A stretch of DNA of 64,000 bases from Phorcus lineatus (taxonomy: Eukaryota > Mollusca > Gastropoda > Trochida > Trochidae). The translations under genes and the position numbers were made by a program. Each line of letters opens with the position of its first letter. The first letter of the stretch is position 1. The DNA is taken from contig OV121091.1 of the NCBI GenBank assembly GCA_921293015.1, forward strand, positions 7,965,755-8,029,754, given 5' to 3'. The notes under the pieces are model-generated. The model was given only the letters and a program-made list of their open reading frames with translations. It ran no database searches and was not told where the DNA came from. Positions 1-11,111 of the stretch are shown in pieces.

Positions 1-1670
1 ATGGTTAGGTAAGCGCACTCCTTGAAAAGCATGCTTTCAGAAGTTATAAAGTAAACTAACACTAATGTTTAATTGCACTCCGATATTATCACCTATGAGA
101 AGCACAACACAGACAGACATCTCAAGCCAACTCTTGACATCCTGTGTTTCTCATCTACCCTTATCTCACAGGTTAGTTATTCATCTTTATTGTATCTAAT
201 TATATCAAAATAGGGTATAAATATCAATACATAAATCGTTAGGATTTTGTGTGTATGATGTATGAATTTATTGTAGTTTAGATATAACATGCTGTAGGTA
301 AGTTTTATTTATCACATTTATTGCTTGTAATGTTCTTGTTGCATTGAATGTCTTTTATCTACCTTCCAGATCAAGTACATGATCTGACTGAAGATGCAAC
401 AATATCTTTAATACTAGCTTATTGTCAAAATGTAAATTTCGTACTAATGGTTTTTATACTGTATATATCCTATTCTACCTTCCTAATTATCATATAGCAA
501 GCACAAGTAACATATGTGCTCATGACATGAAAACATTGTTATAGATGTGGTAGAGTACATGTAATGATGTAATTTACATAATTCATATTTATAAGCATAG
601 TTTTATGCTTATAAGACATATGCTGTATGTTTAATATATGTATTCACCTTTTTCATAAGTATTATCATATTTATATATAGTTCTTTTAATATTTCTGGTT
701 CTTATGATTGACATTGTTTGTTTTTGGTATAGTTCGTAACTATGTTGGTATGCTCAGTTGTTCTCATGCTCTGAACATGTGGTAAAAGTATATGTATTTT
801 CTATGTATGTATACGGTTTGGGTTTAGGTAATTATGTTTACATGCTTGATATTTGGATGCATCATTTATCTTGTACCATTAATTATTTTAGGTACATGTA
901 GCCATGTGACTGGCCACAGATTTCATATTTGGTCCTCACGGTTTGGCCTGAATACCATATATTTGGTATGTTTCACATTTTCATTGTATAATATTCATAC
1001 TTTATGTTATTTGTCCCTAACATATATTGTAGGCCAAGTGTCTTTTCTTTTGTTAAAGGTATTTGCATTTACAAGCTTGCATAATTTCTAACTTTGCAAT
1101 TTTGATAAGGGTATTTTTATGGTGCACATATCCACACGGAATGCATGCTCAAGGCCCTCCCTGCATTATTACCCTGGTCTAACCCAAGCTGCCGATTAAG
1201 CGCTAAAAGGTCACCTCCAACACAATTTCCACCAGGTGTGCAATTACATGTAGTACTGCTGGGTGAACAGAAGCAAACTTTGAATAAAGTCCCTTGCCTT
1301 TCTCAGCCCCTGTCTCTGTGTGGGGCAGGAATAACCCTTGAACTCTCATTTAATACAGCAATGACCGGGTAACCCACCCACCAGGCGAGCCACGCCAGAT
1401 GTTGCTTACCTTCAATGATAGCGGTCACCTGATATACGTACACTATAATACAATGTAATGCAGATTATGTAATCCTTTGCTGTTATTTCACATATTCAAT
1501 GATGTGCGTAAATATGTTTCTTTATGCCACAGATCTAAGTATGTGTGATATCCATGAATATGTAACTGAAAATATAATTCTTAAGATATATTTGCATGTA
1601 TTCTATTGTGTATTCTTACTTATGTATTTTAAGCATTGTTACAGGGTGAAAACACTTTTGAGCATTTAAG
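1..1670. other. AT-rich sequence, no gene recognised
   Basis: I see no convincing coding region here. The open frames at 834-1091 and 1145-1372 have low-complexity or non-protein-like translations. The stretch around 1180-1440 has a higher GC content and resembles tRNA-derived SINE-like dispersed repeats of marine invertebrates (text on the pattern of a gtgaacagaagcaa...aataaagtcccttgcc block), but I cannot define its borders. The segment could be intergenic or intronic. Confidence 0.4.
1180..1440 (+). repeat. possible SINE-like dispersed repeat remnant
   Basis: The block resembles a common invertebrate dispersed repeat in which a GGTGAAC motif is followed by AATAAAGTCCCTTGCC and later by an AATGACCGGGTA motif. 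No A/B box pair or poly-A-like tail with a target duplication is clear, so this rests only on sequence flavour. It could equally be ordinary non-coding sequence. Confidence 0.2.
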
Positions 1671-1673
1671 TTA

Positions 1674-2155
1674 AGCCCAACTCACACTACGTACGATCGA
1701 CTACGATCGCTGTACGAAAGTGTCGTATAGTCATCGTGTTGTTATTGTGTGGTTATTGTGAAGTTATTGGGTGGTGGTCGTACAGTGCGTACAGTGATCG
1801 TGCTATTTGTCCAACACGATTCCTTCAAATCGCTAACATGTTCCTGATTTCAGAAAATCGTGTTGTGGGCGTGTCGATCGTGTAGTGATTGTATGGTGAT
1901 TGTGTTGTGTATGTGTTGTGAATGTGTTGATCGTGCTTCAGCCTTAGGACACGATAACAGCACAACCACTACACGACCACAACACGATCGATAAATTGTC
2001 CCTCTTGCAATCGTACTAATATCGTACTCATGTTAAATTAACCCTTATAGTGCTAAAGTTAAGGACCACGATGACAGCTCGTGCAGAACACCCAGTCACA
2101 CGATTAATGTACGATCACGATACAATCGTTACACGATAGTAGATTGGACTTGCAC
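1674..2155. repeat. left degenerate subterminal repeat region
   Basis: About 480 bp are made of short diverged units such as tacgatcg, tcgtgtagtgattgt and cacgataacagcacaaccactacacgacc, present in both orientations so the region can fold on itself. The matching right-hand region is shorter (4592-4828). Such iterations may be transposase binding sites. Confidence 0.65.
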
Positions 2156-2339
2156 CAAGAAGAGCGTTTCCCGTCAAAACGAGTATAGATGAGAGCACCA
2201 TGATACATTATCAAGACATCACTGTCAACTAATTAGTTAGTCTCGGGTACAACAATTGACAGAAATCTTTTTCTTTTTTCATAGCAAGAAATAAGTATTT
2301 TGCAAAGCAGTTAAAGACAAAAATAGCCTTTGATGTACA

Positions 2340-3103
2340 TAATTGGCCCAGCTTTAATCATGAAGGATATGCTCTGAAATATTCTGGCAGAATATCATTT
2401 CTCAATTTCTTATAAAATGAGCATTCTAAATAAAAAAATGGTGTTCGTTTTCAATAAGAGGTATAATACAAAGCGGACAAAGGCGATCGTCCCTTTTATG
2501 ACCTACATGTGATGTATAAAAACCGTATTTTACCATCAAATTGTGATTAGAGCAGCGAAACCTGCTAAGAAAAATACGAAACTTTCTCTCACTGACACTA
2601 CTAATATAAAACTCTATAACTGTTTTACCCTACGATAGAAATCCAGTTTTCAGACCACATTAATATCCGATGAGCACAACTGATTATCTATGTCTATACA
2701 TCTTTGCTTGAACAATTCTACAAACGTCGAAATGTTTCCGATCTGTTGATTTGCCCACACATTACTAAACCCCTAATTAGACAAATTGATTTCACCTTAA
2801 AAGCCCAACAATCTAAATCCTTTTCAGCCAGACAATATTGATAATCATATACCTTTTTAATAGTGTGTTTTCAGTTTGAGACAAAAGTCGAACCCAATAT
2901 TGAATAATTTTGACATACTGATTTTCCTTTAATAAATAACGACAAAGTTCAGCAAGCGCCGTGATGTTCGGCGTATTTCTAGAAAGACCGAAAAACTGTT
3001 TACAAAACCTTTCATGGACATTCAATACGGATGGCAATGGATGAAAGCCCCTGATTAAGGGTAAGGTATTAATGATAAGCGAGGGAGACGAGCGAATCGC
3101 CAT
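2340..3103 (-). pseudogene. LINE reverse transcriptase C-terminal fragment
   Basis: A 96-codon frame (3103-2813) and in-frame continuations downstream resemble the C-terminal, post-polymerase region of mollusc-type non-LTR retrotransposons. There is an HERFCKQFFG-like segment followed by ALAELCRY, then an SRFRCSNHNL-like stretch and a zinc-knuckle-like CPLC...ENEHHF motif near 2430-2490. The same order occurs in the LINE at 16-19 kb (FHVKFCKYVLG, LGECGR, then CTFC...EDEYHFLLKCP), which supports the call. Stops and frameshifts break it and the catalytic domain is absent, so it is a 5'-truncated dead copy within the TIR element. Confidence 0.55.
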
Positions 3104-4119
3104 GTTACTGCCGACAATTCTCTACCCGTGTTTTGTCCAGTTGTAGCTTCGTGATTAATTCTTTCACAACCAATGTTCTAATACAAGCTCTTCTCGGGCT
3201 TCCAGCAGGTTCCCCTAACGACAAAATATTGCAACATAGACTTCAATGCAATATTTCAGCCAATGGAAACGCTGCATGTATGGATGTCATATTTGTCTTT
3301 ACACAAGCCTATGAGAGATGCTTTGCTGTGTAAAGAAGACTCAAAGTGCAAAGTGCATATTCTATATAATATATTTGTGTACTTTTGGATTTATTAGATT
3401 TTAGAAATTATATTCAGTGCAGAATGCAAGTTTAAAGATGTGGGTAATATCTGTGGAAAATGACATTTAATTTTTGGCATGAATGTATGATAGGGAAGAA
3501 AAATGGTTACAAATTACTGCTGCAATATTTTGATTCAAGGCTTGATAAGTCTTATGCAACAAGAATTCATCACAAGCCAAATTGTTTGGTAGCATAAGAC
3601 TTATCAAATCTATGTTATACTTCCATACGCAATCGTACGAAAATTCAAATAAGTAAATAGAAATCCACTCCCGAACATATTAGACAAAGAAATAGTGATT
3701 TCACCGGTAAAAGGAATATAATGTTTGATTTGGTTTGTTCTTTGTTAGATTTAACGCAGATGAAATTGTTATCAATAAGAACATAAACTGAATCAAAGTA
3801 GGTAATAATGATAACAATGGGGATACTCATCGATCGACTTGGCAAGTTTCTCGATGTTAAAAAGTAAACTTCCTTACGTGATCTGGAAGTTCAACTGCTT
3901 TGAATAAGAAGGAATGCCTGTGAAACACCGTCGGTAGTTATTTGCATAAAGCCAGGAGATGAGAGAAAAACTCAGGAAGATTGTCCGAAGATAATGTTAC
4001 AATTAGTAACACATGTCCTCATGTCTTTATCGCAGCTGCAATGCATCACATGATGAATAATAATTCCACATTGATCATTAAAAGCAATGGTTAACCGTTT
4101 TTACCTTTGCACAAATTAT

Positions 4120-4588
4120 TTAAATTGCCACTCCGTGAGTTGTTGGAGTCATATATGCCAAACGTAATCAATGGTGTAATTTGATCGCGAAGTATCGATT
4201 GTTACCAAAAATTCCCATTTTAAATCTTCCTGGTTTTTTTACAGTGTCATTATGAAGGTAGAAGGTCGCAATTATGATCGAAAACCAGACAGTCAAATAG
4301 TCAAACGTAATTTTGGAGGCTTATCTAAAACAGCCAGGAGGGCAGTTAGGAGTCGATGTTGTTTGTTACATAACTGGTATCCATGTATATTGGACATGAT
4401 ATCTACATCTCTGTGCATTCATGAGGCTGTTTTTAGATTTTCATGGAAAACCAGTATTTGTCATATATATATGTCTTTTGGACATGAAAAATTCAAATGT
4501 TTTGATTTTATATCACCACATACATGACATTTAGTTTTGTATCAAAGGTAAATAATATGTTATGAAAATCATGGAGTGGCTCTTTAAA
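4120..4588. mobile_element. MITE, copy 1 of a GAGCCACTCC family
   Basis: The ends match as imperfect inverted repeats: TTTAAATTGCCACTCCGTGA at 4120-4139 and the complement of TTTAAAGAGCCACTCCAT at 4571-4588. The segment from 4292 to 4587 is repeated, with high identity, at 6613-6908. It has no coding capacity; the open frame at 4252-4527 is incidental. It lies inside the 1674-4828 element, so it inserted later or was carried along. Confidence 0.6.
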
Positions 4589-4591
4589 ATC

Positions 4592-4828
4592 ATGCATTAG
4601 TCTTACACCATTCGTGATTGCATCGTGAAAGCGTTGTGTCAAGTTTGTGTTGATTGTGTGCCGACCGTATTAGAATCGTGATCTTTCGTGCAATGATTGT
4701 ACCCATATCGTGTACCTCACGCACAGAAACCGTGTTCACATAACAGATCGTAAAAACCACAATACGATACCAGTACGATCGAATCGTAATGTTATCGTAG
4801 TGCAATCGTGTGTAGTGTGAGTTGGGCT
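4592..4828. repeat. right degenerate subterminal repeat region
   Basis: This is the counterpart of the left region, with units like cgtgattgcatcgtg and acgatcgaatcgtaatg, and it ends in the terminal inverted repeat. It abuts the nested MITE that ends at 4588. Confidence 0.6.
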
Positions 4829-4831
4829 TTA

Positions 4832-5499
4832 TCACCATTTAAATGAATTCGGAATTAACTCCATAGAACCCACCAGCAGCGGTTGTTATGATTTACACAA
4901 GTTGACCCTGCTGCAAAATGGCGCCGAACAGGGACTGGAGATTGAAGACTGGAGATAACTGGAGTTTACAAGGGTAACTGACTGGAGCCTGAGGGAAACA
5001 AGAGATGAATACTCTAATTTATTTCTTCTGAGCTCAGCTAGTGACCATGGGTACGTTAGTTAGTTGATGGCTTTAGTTAGTTAAGTTAGTATTATCATTT
5101 TAGTCAAGTTGACATTTAATTAGTTCAAGCATGTTATTAGTTAAGTTTATTATCATGTATTAGTTAACAATTAGTTATCCTCTGTTTACAGCATATGCAC
5201 CATACGTTAACCATATGTTTTTACTTACCTTTAGCAGAACTATGTATTTCTGAGTGTTGTTTGAGTGTTGAAGGTGTGGTTTGGATTTGAATAGTTAAAT
5301 CAATAATTATCTAAAGCAATTCCATTCCGGATTTATAACTTAAGAGCGACGCACATCCCTCCCAGGAATTGGAGTACCGGTGCTGTGTACATGTGATACA
5401 GTGCTTTTGTGTTTTGTGCTAATCAGTGCCAATGATAAATGTGATATCTCATTCCCTGAATACTTCAAATGTTAGGATTATTTGGTTAACCATTGGATA
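4832..5499. other. non-coding stretch, no feature recognised
   Basis: The stretch contains repeated TTAGTTAGTTA-like tracts (5055-5180) but no gene, RNA or element border that I can support. Confidence 0.3.
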
Positions 5500-7080
5500 C
5501 TTATCTTGGATATCTATTGTGTAATAATTTTTTCTAGTCCCAATACAGGTGCTGCAGCCTTTGCTGTCACAGATTTCAGTTTAATAGCATCAACAGGTTT
5601 CTTATTGGTAAAGTCTCATTTCTTCATTATTAAATGCTGAAAGAACTTGTGGTAATCTAACCACCAATTCTGTGGACCTTTCTGACAATATGACATCATT
5701 GGATTATATTTTCAATTCCTCTTAAAAGCTCAGATAACGTTTTATTGAACCTCTCAACAATAGCTTGACTTCTATGGGCCACTTTATCACCCGTCTTATT
5801 CTAACATTATGTTTTGTTATGTACTATGTTGCATCGCCAAAACATTCACTTCCGGGGTCGACTTGAAATATACTTGAAAATTTAAATGGAGTTGTTTTGT
5901 ATATACTTTCTTAAGCTTTGGCAACCTCTGTTGTTAGATGTTAGTGGTATTGATGCTTTATATCTTGATGCCAAGTCAACAAACGTTAGGAGAAAAATTA
6001 TTGCTAATTATTGTGCTAACTCGTTCTTGAGGTAAAAATAATAAGCCAGCTTGGTGGATTTCTCTGAATCGAGTAGCATCAAATTTCCGTCTAGGTATGT
6101 ATTTAGGTTGGGGTAAATATATTTGCCAAATGGCTTGTTTCATTAACCAATTCTTGGCTTCAGTTTTACTAACTTAATCAGCCTTAGCAAGTTTATCTAT
6201 ATCTGGCCTTTCCAATAGCCCCTCGGACTGTAATAAACCCTCTAGAGTTTATTTTCCATATGTATTAGAAATTAATCAAACTTTTAAGAAATTCCATCTT
6301 TAAATATGTATGTATACCCGTAGGCGTTAGTATTAACACCCTATCTGTAATCCACCTTTTAGTATCTAATGGACATAACATTTATGCAATGAGAATAATA
6401 AATCATTGTTATGACCTTCACTTCTCAAAGTATTTATTTCATGTCTATCATATCTATCACCATGAGTTTTCTTTAACTTACCGTAATAAAAGTCGTACAT
6501 TAAAAGTTTCCTTCCTAAGAGGTTCATTTTTTTCATCTGCCCTGAATAATCACACATCCACTCCCTTCTTAAATTCTCAATAGTATAAAGAGCCATTCCC
6601 CGCGTGGCGCGCGTCAAATAGTCAAACGTAATTTTGGAGACTTATCTAAAACAGCCAGGAGGGCAGTTAGAAGTTGATAGTGTTTGTTAGGTTATATAAC
6701 TAGCATCCATGTATATTGGACGTGATATCTACACCTCTGTGCATTATAAGGCTGTTTTTAGATTTTCATGGAAAACCAATATTTGTCATATATATGTGCT
6801 TTGGACATGAAAAGTTAAGATGTTTTGATTTTATATCACCACAAATGACATTTAGGTTTGTATCAAAGGTATATGATATGTTTTGAAAATCACGGAGTGG
6901 CTCTTTAACCAAATACTGAATTATTCATTAATTTGTACAGATTTATTTTTAAATCCCTTGTAGCGTTTTTCCTCAGTTTAATATTCAATCTAATGTAAGG
7001 CTCCATCCGCGGTCAAATTGAAGGACCCTATGTACTTTCTTCCCAAAGGGATATATAGATGAAGATTTCTTTCGGCGGGG
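5500..7080 (-). pseudogene. Polinton relic: integrase plus 3' part of polymerase B
   Basis: The minus strand aligns by eye with the integrase and C-terminal polymerase genes of the Polinton at 34.3-36.2 kb. 5570-5880 matches the integrase C-terminal half. 5880-6060 holds a VDLASRYKA-like core and an HQAGLLFLP motif. 6366-6610 matches the polymerase C-terminus, including TLRSEGHN and a YDFYYGKLKK stretch. 6960-7080 matches the region before the NSVYG motif. Stops and frameshifts are frequent. The fragment keeps integrase core sequence that the larger copy has lost, so it comes from a different, older insertion. A MITE (6584-6908) sits inside it. Confidence 0.75.
6584..6908. mobile_element. MITE copy 2, inserted in the Polinton relic
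   Basis: The insertion splits the polymerase relic and begins TAAAGAGCCATTCC and ends GGAGTGGCTCTTTA, an inverted repeat. From 6613 it runs parallel to 4292-4587 with few differences. It is about 140 bp shorter at its left side than copy 1, so it is an internally deleted family member. The interrupted relic dates this insertion after the Polinton fragment. Confidence 0.65.
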
Positions 7081-7655
7081 ATTCCGGTTTGCTGTTATAT
7101 TTCCATTTTATTCAAATGAGATTTATGGAATTTTAATATTCTGATATTATAACGTGACAGGTATTTTTATGTCTTTTATAATGTGTAAACATAATTATTT
7201 ATATGTTTTAGGTGATGGCTGTATCTTTTTTCTTGGTCAGACAATAAAATATTTTTTAGGGGCTGTCCACTGAGGGAAAGAAGACGGGTGTTGTTTTCTT
7301 TGAATAGATTTTGATACACTTAGAATGAGTATCTATAATTGAAGATATCTACATTGAATAAAGACTGAGATTATCTCTTTTTAAAATATTTCATAGATTT
7401 GAAAAGGACACAAGTAAAGAACGGGCAAAATTTGCATTATTAAATACATTGATGGTATAGGCTCGGGCGCCCCTTATATTCTAATAGAGGTTAAAATATG
7501 AAGGGGCGGATATTAAAGACATAAAACCAATATGTGATAATAAAAAAAGTGGGAGTTTATTATAAAGGAAATAGCTCATTAATAAATACATATTCTGCAT
7601 AGAATAAGAATATACATTATATTCTCTAAAGGAATTAAAGATAAAAGGAGAGATT
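7081..7655. other. AT-rich sequence, no feature recognised
   Basis: No coding region, RNA gene or repeat border could be supported here. Confidence 0.3.
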
Positions 7656-7659
7656 TAAA

Positions 7660-8438
7660 TTAACTGATATAAAGAAAGTTCAGAAAGGTGGGAATGTCCA
7701 GTGTAGCACGCATTGCATCAGTCAAGGAATTGTTATGCACAGGGGTGTACTCGGGCCCGTATTCGGCCATCACATTTTCCTTTGGTACTGTGTGTTTGTC
7801 AGTACTGGGTAGTACTGACCATGCTTCAGTTACCAGGTCTGCGTTGGGAATTTCATGAGACAAGTTGCTGAGTGGTGGAAAGGGTACTTGTCCGTCTTAA
7901 TAATGTATGGGCATCTCCCGTGTCCGTTGGTAGATAAGGACAAGATGGTATCTCTCTCAGGTGGGAGAGGCCGTGGCTCCACGTAGGTCTGGCATGGACG
8001 GCGAAGTTGGTTAGTCACTTACAAGATGTTGGAGTGGCCCCTGGTCCATGGGTACTGCTCTTGTAGCAGAATCAAAGTCGATCGCCGTGACCCTCGGAAT
8101 GTCGAAGATGCCCGATTTATTGGTGCGACTTGTGCTGTGCTGTGCTATGTAGCATGTGATGAGGGCCGGCTGTCCGGTTTGGTCCGGCTGGAGATAAAGT
8201 TGTTCGCCTCTGCAGGTGTAATACTATGTTTACGTATGATATGTCGCCGTGTGTCATCCTTTCTTTTGTATGTTGTATGACACAGGCTGCAGAAAAACAT
8301 GGTATTGCCGTGATTGACGGCAATTTGACGAGCGAGGGAGTCCCAACGAGCAAGTCGGGCTCCACATGTGGTGCATATATGCTGCTTTTTGCGGGCCATG
8401 TTTAACTGACGATAACGTGATTGTGACGTCATAGTCAT
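7660..8438 (-). pseudogene. degenerate C2H2 zinc-finger protein ORF
   Basis: A 97-residue frame at 8438-8145 encodes a basic N-terminus followed by two zinc-finger-like segments. The first (about residues 22-43) has CTTC but lacks the first expected histidine (Q in its place). The second (residues 50-71) is C50-x2-C53-x12-H66-x4-H71, a good C2H2 finger. Further open frames on the same strand (8018-7830 and 7863-7660, overlapping) look like a continuing but frameshifted coding region. I do not recognise the family. It may be a multi-copy zinc-finger gene or a transposon accessory protein. Confidence 0.4.
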
Positions 8439-8459
8439 GTAGATGTGTGTATGACGTCA
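8424..8459. promoter_or_regulatory. two CRE-like TGACGTCA palindromes
   Basis: TGACGTCA occurs at 8424-8431 and again at 8452-8459, 28 bp apart. This 8-mer is the consensus CREB/ATF site. Both lie at or just upstream of the start of the minus-strand zinc-finger ORF. Function is inferred only from sequence and position. Confidence 0.3.
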
Positions 8460-8494
8460 TAGTACCATGTTTACTATGTGTAGGTGATTACTTA

Positions 8495-8975
8495 GGTCTC
8501 GTTATACGGTTTTTCCCCCCCATTGACTCCAATGTAAAACTGTCACCTCTGATCGACATGTCAGTCTTATACGAGAGAAACGCATCACATTTAACCACTC
8601 CCAGCAGTAAGATATGCAATCTCCTGACTAAAATATCAGGAAAAAAATATACATTCACCTTACTGTTTGGGAGCTACAGCTTATCTAAAACATACCTCAA
8701 GAAATTCACACATGGATATCCATGTGATTTTGGAGCCGGAAGTCACCAAACAGCCTCTCTTAAGTAGGTCGCTTGACCTTCCGCAACTGGCGTAGCAATA
8801 CATGAGTGTGACAGGCTGACAGCCAAGTATATGGACTGATTTTAAAAGAAAGACACATTCTGATACCACATATGAGTTTTCTGGTAGGGGTAAAACACTA
8901 TCTCACTTCTATTTGCTCTCTGAAGTGAGAACTCTTTGGCCCCCGTTTACAATGAAAAAACTGTATAACGAGACC
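8495..8975. mobile_element. 481-bp MITE with GGTCTCGTTATAC termini, TTA duplication
   Basis: Left end GGTCTCGTTATACGGTTTTT (8495-8514) is the near-complement of the right end (to 8975, CGAGACC). TTA flanks both sides (8492-8494 and 8976-8978), a TWA-type 3-bp target site as used by PIF/Harbinger transposons. The interior has no coding capacity that I trust. Confidence 0.7.
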
Positions 8976-9139
8976 TTATGTAGGGATATTGATGTCATCC
9001 ATGAGTGTAATTAACCTAGAGTTTAAGGTAATTAGGCTAGGACGTGAACTTAGCCCTGATATGTCCACAAGATCGTGGTTGTAACTATCAGAAAATAAAA
9101 AGAGGAAAAAGAAGAGGGGTGGAAAGTTTCAACACACGA

Positions 9140-10548
9140 TCTTATCATTGAGTTCCACCTGAGTTCCAGCGATCTGCGTGCCGGTGCCGACGAGGCCAAA
9201 GCTGTCTAACTTCTCGCGAATCTTATGCAGCCGTATAAGAACTTGAGCAACGCCCAATCGAAGTCTGCCAGACTGAATGTGCACGTGCAATACCTGGAAT
9301 AGTGCCAACAAACTGACCAGATCTTGGAGCAATACCGTGTAATCCTGCCTAACATCCAGGTAACCTTCCCGGAAGACTTGACCAAAGTCAGGGCCACTTC
9401 TACAAAGAACCATTCGTCAGTCCAACTAGCGAATTATCTAGAGTTGTTAAAGAGACAACAGAAGTCCATCGAGGAGAGCATCAAGGAAGTCCAGATGACT
9501 TTCCCCGTCGATATGGAAACCAAACACCGGGACACCATACAAGCCGCTATCAATGCAATTACTGAGAGAGAAACCAAGTCGGCTCTCTCCAAACTCAATG
9601 CCAAAGCCAGTGAGCTTAAAGAATTCTATGCCAAATTTCAAGCTTTCGATTGGCAGAATTATGTTCAAGGCATCCGCCCTAACACCATTTCCCGACTAAG
9701 ATCGAGAAGCCGCAGCTGCCGACAGGACACCCGCCACCAGGACTTCTATGTCAGGTTCATCGATGACATTTTCCTCATATGGTCCAAAGGTCATGCAAAA
9801 CTTGAGACATTTATCCAATATCTCAATTCAGCCCACCCCACCATCACGTTCACTGCCGAATTCTCAAGTGAGCAAGTATCATTCCTTGACACATGGGTTT
9901 CAAACGCCAATCGAAAAAACAAACTAGAATTCACAGTTTACAGCAAACCCTCAGACACACATTCATATCTGTTGTACACATCATGTCATCCTAGACATGT
10001 TAAAATTGAAGGCCCATACAGCCAATTTCTCCTCCTCAAACGTATATGTTCTTCAAAGGCCGAATATGAGAAACATAGTATGAATCTCATCAATTACTAT
10101 CTAAAAAGGGGACACCCCTAAAAGATAATACAACAGAACAAACAGAAGTCAGATTCGAGAGACAAGAGACACACTCCTGTCTCCAACACCGACCACACAG
10201 ACACAAAATCAACGTCCAGTACTGGTGTGCAATTACAAGAACAGATCTTATCAGGAACAGATGGCACCTACTCCAAGGTTCCGACATCTGCAAAGAGATC
10301 TTCCCTATACCCCACATTGCCGCCTACAGGGGAATAAAACCCTCCGGGATATGCTAGTCCCTATGCTAGCATCACCTATCCCCCTAAGCGCCCACAAATC
10401 AGTGGGAGAGACCTACGTCAACAACTTATGCGACAATAACCAATGCAGACTATGCATTCATATCAACAAACAGAGCTACTTCCATAGTTTTGTAACGGGC
10501 TGTAGATACTCATATCGGAGATACAATTGCAAATCCCGCAATGTAGTA
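9140..10548 (+). pseudogene. Penelope-like element reverse transcriptase, 3'-truncated
   Basis: The 265-codon frame 9324-10121 (first codon TTG) has a coiled-coil-like N-terminal half and then Penelope-family RT hallmarks: the palm motif YVRFIDDIFLIW, then SFLDTWVSN, YSKPSDTHSYL, SCHPRH and a final NYYLKRGHP. A second frame, 10225 to about 10548, continues with NKTLRDMLV, a CRLC cysteine pair and NCKSRNVV, the linker that precedes the GIY-YIG endonuclease in Penelope-like elements. The endonuclease itself is missing. Coding-like sequence upstream to 9140 has in-frame stops near 9300. The upstream half of the RT is also missing or highly diverged, so the copy is dead. Confidence 0.7.
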
Positions 10549-10670
10549 CAAAAGAAAGTTACAAAGAAACTTTCTGTTGTAGTAATAATAAACAGTTACA
10601 TTTTAACAAAATACAAAAACTAGAAAACAATATTTCAAATACAAACATTCAGCATCAAAAAGGACATTTT

Positions 10671-11111
10671 ACACTCTGGAAAGTACATCAGCACAAACAT
10701 TGTCTTTACACATGATGTGTTTAATCACAAGATTGAACCCTTGCAAAGTTAAACTCCATCTCATAAGTCTTTGGTTTTTGTTCTTCATTTTGTGAAGAAA
10801 AGTCAAGGGATTGTGATCAGTAAAGACTTATTTAAGTACACTTCAAAATGCTGTAAAGCTAACAAGAGACCCAAAGTTTCTTTTTCAATGGTTGAATAGT
10901 TCTTTTGGTGCTTGTCAAACTTTTTGGAAAAGTAACAAACTGGAGGATCAATACCTGAGTCATCCTCTTGAATCAAAACAGCACCTGCACCCACATCACT
11001 TACATCAATTTGCAACTTGAAAGATATCTCAAAATTTGGTGCCTGTAACACTGGAGAATTCATGAGCATGGCTTTGACTCTTTCATTGCAGACTGACAAC
11101 TGCCATCCCAC
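10671..11111 (-). pseudogene. RNase H domain, C-terminus of pol
   Basis: The frame from 11111 reads through LQIDVSDVGAGAVLIQEDD, YFSKKFDKHQKNYSTIEKE and LALQHFEVYL. A frame change near 10830 leads to FTDHNPLTFLHKMKNKNQRL, then KDNVCADVLSRV and a stop near 10671. These are the normal landmarks of gypsy RNase H, and the ADxLSR end is the usual pol terminus. This proves nothing else of pol lies downstream, supporting the integrase-first order. Confidence 0.75.

Larger units (their letters stand above)
1674..4828. mobile_element. 3.15-kb TIR DNA element with degenerate subterminal repeats
   Basis: The ends are perfect inverted repeats: AGCCCAACTCACACTAC at 1674-1690 and its complement at 4812-4828. 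They are flanked by TTA at 1671-1673 and TTA at 4829-4831, a 3-bp target duplication of the TWA type used by PIF/Harbinger elements. Inside each end lies a long run of degenerate motifs built on acgatcg/cgatcgt and gtgttgt/acaac. The interior carries no transposase, only a LINE 3' fragment and a nested MITE. I infer a non-autonomous element that gained other repeats. Confidence 0.7.

Noticed and set aside
834..1091. 85-codon hydrophobic ORF
   Set aside because: It is AT-rich with many Leu/Phe/Ile by base composition, and has no conserved context.
10549..10670. 3' LTR of the Gmr1-like element
   Set aside because: The stretch does not match 15460-15996 in any register that I could find.
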